Made by a program: the position numbers and the translations under genes. A DNA stretch of 64,000 nt from Cyathus striatus (taxonomy: Eukaryota > Basidiomycota > Agaricomycetes > Agaricales > Nidulariaceae): contig JAOVFP010000006.1 of the NCBI GenBank assembly GCA_025738555.1, positions 558,001 to 622,000 on the forward strand, read 5' to 3'. The notes beneath the pieces were generated by a model. The model was not told where the DNA came from, did not search any database, and saw only the letters and a list, made by a program, of their open reading frames with translations. Positions 62,301 through 64,000 of this stretch are shown here, one piece after another; within the stretch, counting starts at the first letter, position 1; each line of letters begins with the position of its first letter.

Positions 62301-63053
62301 CATACACGCGTCACGTGTTGTTTGGCATTGGCTTCCCAATATTTGGTGAGGCCACGCCGCGTCTCTAAGTCCACACATGGAATGAAAACACAGAAATCCG
62401 AGTGCACTATTTGCACAACATGTCGTAGAACCAAAGTAAAAAGATAGAAATATGTAGATAGGAATTTAGAGTAAGTAGAAATAGATAATTAAAGGTAAAT
62501 GATAAATGAAACGAAGTAAATCAAATTATAAGTATAGTACTGGGTTATACCAGTATACCAACTACTCCCTCCACAGCAGAGAGTTGAACTTTAAGTAATA
62601 TGTAGCAGATTTGTGGGTATTACCAACTATGTACAAGTTTCAACTATTAAATTTAGTAGTGCTGTATAATACTACATATCATACTAGATAGATTACAGAT
62701 CATTACAGAGCACTTGGTGTTGAACTGTATAAAATTACATAGTGTACTACTTACATTATAGATTATTGCATAGCACTTGGAAACTGTATAGTACTTTATA
62801 GCATACTAATTACATTATATATTGCTACAGATTTCTCATAAATTGTAGAGAGCTATACAGCACAGTAATTACATTACAGAGTGCTACAAACTACTATACA
62901 GTGACTTTGGCTAATTTGAAAAGTTATACATGTTACAAGGATTCATATACATACTATAGTATGCTATATGCAAAAACCAGTGCTTGCTGATGTTGCAGCC
63001 CCTGGAATCTCTTGCAACATGGTGGGAAGGATGTGTAGGTAACTGGGCGCCAT
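59324..63053 (-). pseudogene. MFS transporter, copy 3, split by a transposon
   Basis: The body of the gene (60873-59324) is in the same three-exon form as copies 1 and 2, with the loop motif GRMIVGISFTSFMYSRMYCT and the ending ELKAKTG. Its first 20 codons (MAPSYLHILPTMLQEIPGAA) are found 2.1 kb away, at 63053-62995, and the rest resumes with ARVKVPSRTSS at 60873. Exactly at that junction lies a 2,119-bp element with inverted ends. Without it the frame is continuous. Transcription from an internal ATG at 60827 or so could still give a slightly shortened protein, since the missing part is the cytosolic tail, so loss of function is likely but not certain. Confidence 0.85.
60874..62992. mobile_element. 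2.1-kb non-autonomous DNA transposon with TIRs and subterminal repeats
   Basis: The left end reads CATCAGCAAGTACTG and the right end, reverse-complemented, CATCAGCAAGCACTG (14 of 15 match). The flanks are TT on both sides (60872-60873 and 62993-62994), consistent with a 2-bp target duplication; 3 bp cannot be excluded. Both subterminal parts (about 60890-61080 and 62650-62960) are dense in short repeats such as GTGCTACAG, ACTACAGAG and TATGCTAT in both orientations, a feature of CACTA/EnSpm-type elements, although the ends are not CACTA. The middle is richer in G and C and has one long hydrophobic minus-strand frame (61671-62378) without a domain. No transposase was found. Confidence 0.78.
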
Positions 63054-63581
63054 ATCGATTGATAAGAATGCCTCGAGTTCATGCTAGAACCATTAAGTAT
63101 GGGATCTTAAAGTCTGAGGTTGTTGTAAGGTCCCCATTTTCATCGTGCGCGTCTGAATCCATCAGGGTGAAAATGCTGTTCGGCAAGCTTCTGTATCTAT
63201 ACATATATAAATCAGGCGCTCGGAAATGCTTGTACTTTGATGTTCGCCTTGAGTATCGGAAAGATATATCAGTGCTCAATGTAGTCACGGTCCGAGACAT
63301 CCACTGACCAGTTACACAGCAAATACATCGTAGTTAGCAGTAAGGTAGGCCTCATCCCTACCCAACCACCCCACGTGACCAATGTGCTACAAGACATGAA
63401 AAGTAGTATTTCGAAATTTACTTTCCATACACTCCGAGTCAATGTATTAAAATACAAATCTTAACATGTTGTCGTTAGTATTAACCAAGTACAATATTTC
63501 AATCAAATAAACACATACATTGAGTACAGCCACTCCAACTTTGACATGCCAACTATAAACCATCCCACAGTACTTACTTCC

Positions 63582-63790
63582 ATGGCCAACATCGATGAAA
63601 TTCGCGATATCCTAAAGTCGTATCTCCCATTGGAACTTTATGAACCTGTTCTCCATAACATCGAGCGGCCACGGGATCTAGAGACTAGCAGCGTTCGCTG
63701 CAACCTGCCACAAATACTGGGCCAGACTTATCCAGGACCATAGAATACCGAGTGCTCTGCCTTTGTAGCAATATGGACCTTATTCCAAGA
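63582..63790 (+). pseudogene. F-box-like N-terminal fragment, unit 3
   Basis: Reads MANIDEIRDILKSYLPLELY, then EPVLHNIERPRDLE, closely parallel to YLPFELQDAVISSLENPRDL of the intact F-box gene at 39.6 kb. The frame is then lost. A neighbouring frame continues with TIEYRVLCLCSNMDLIPRLN, corresponding to HIEYRILRLSS in the intact gene. It keeps more F-box sequence than units 1 and 2 and shows what those fragments came from. Confidence 0.7.
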
Positions 63791-63944
63791 TTGAACAGTC
63801 TAGTCAGTAATTCTGAGCTTATAATTGAAACAAATTCATGTCATAAGTATCTTTATCCACAAGTGGCTCTGACACATCGTTTACAGTACCTACTAAATAT
63901 CTTCATATACGATGTACCTTCAGACTAACATTAATGAGCTATCA

Positions 63945-63996
63945 AATAAAACCGAGGGTATATATTTCTATGAAGATGCGATACTATACAGCTTGG
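63945..63996. repeat. short repeat matching the left edge of unit 1
   Basis: AATAAAACCGAGGGTATATA and following bases, to GCTTGG, repeat 52995-53045. In unit 1 this block precedes the MFS 3' end by about 280 bases, so a fourth unit may begin just beyond the window. Confidence 0.7.
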
Positions 63997-64000
63997 AATG

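Larger units (their letters stand above)
59264..63770. repeat. tandem segment unit 3, enlarged by the transposon
   Basis: Begins AAGTTGAACCAACAAGAAGA, as in unit 2. It contains MFS copy 3, the 2.1-kb element, the conserved promoter blocks (about 63100-63345), an unrelated 130-base replacement and the F-box-like fragment at 63582. Confidence 0.7.

Overview
This window is nuclear DNA of a filamentous basidiomycete, most likely a mushroom-forming Agaricomycete. Protein-coding genes are broken by many short GT-AG introns of about 45-60 bases. The recognisable families are typical fungal ones: a GATA factor with an AreA-type N-terminal block, Akr1-type palmitoyltransferase, TDP1, GH79, a stand-alone adenylating enzyme, F-box proteins and lineage-expanded esterases, P450s and MFS carriers. 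No virus, plasmid, CRISPR or rRNA signal was seen. Species is not determinable from the sequence alone.

Left part (1-29 kb) is gene-poor and decaying. A cytochrome P450 (4375-8211, minus) carries frameshifts and a stop. A 1,594-bp hAT-like element also sits in its last exon, with a perfect 8-bp target duplication, and that element itself contains a 338-bp TA-flanked MITE. A second P450 relic (about 8.8-9.46 kb) and a dead esterase (9.8-11.0 kb) follow. A two-finger GATA regulator lies at 13.9-16.7 kb. A tandem array of three esterases of the same family (24-28.8 kb, minus) has two intact members and one dead one.

Middle part (33.7-52.8 kb) is the conserved core: a stand-alone ANL adenylating enzyme, TDP1 with a 9-base microexon in its first catalytic motif, an F-box protein, a secreted or membrane-tethered GH79 beta-glucuronidase, two unassigned genes, and an Akr1-like ankyrin-DHHC palmitoyltransferase.

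Right part (53-64 kb) is a tandem segmental array. Three copies of one MFS transporter gene lie on the minus strand, each with a divergent F-box-like fragment on the plus strand. Copy 1 is followed by a relic of a multi-TM protein, part of which is deleted in copy 2. Copy 3 is split near codon 20 by a 2,119-bp element with terminal inverted repeats and subterminal repeats. The last bases of the window match the sequence just before copy 1, so the array may continue beyond the window.

The main theme is recent local duplication plus transposon-driven gene death. The insertions can be read directly because their ends, target duplications and interrupted reading frames are all visible. No wholly unprecedented multi-gene system was found.
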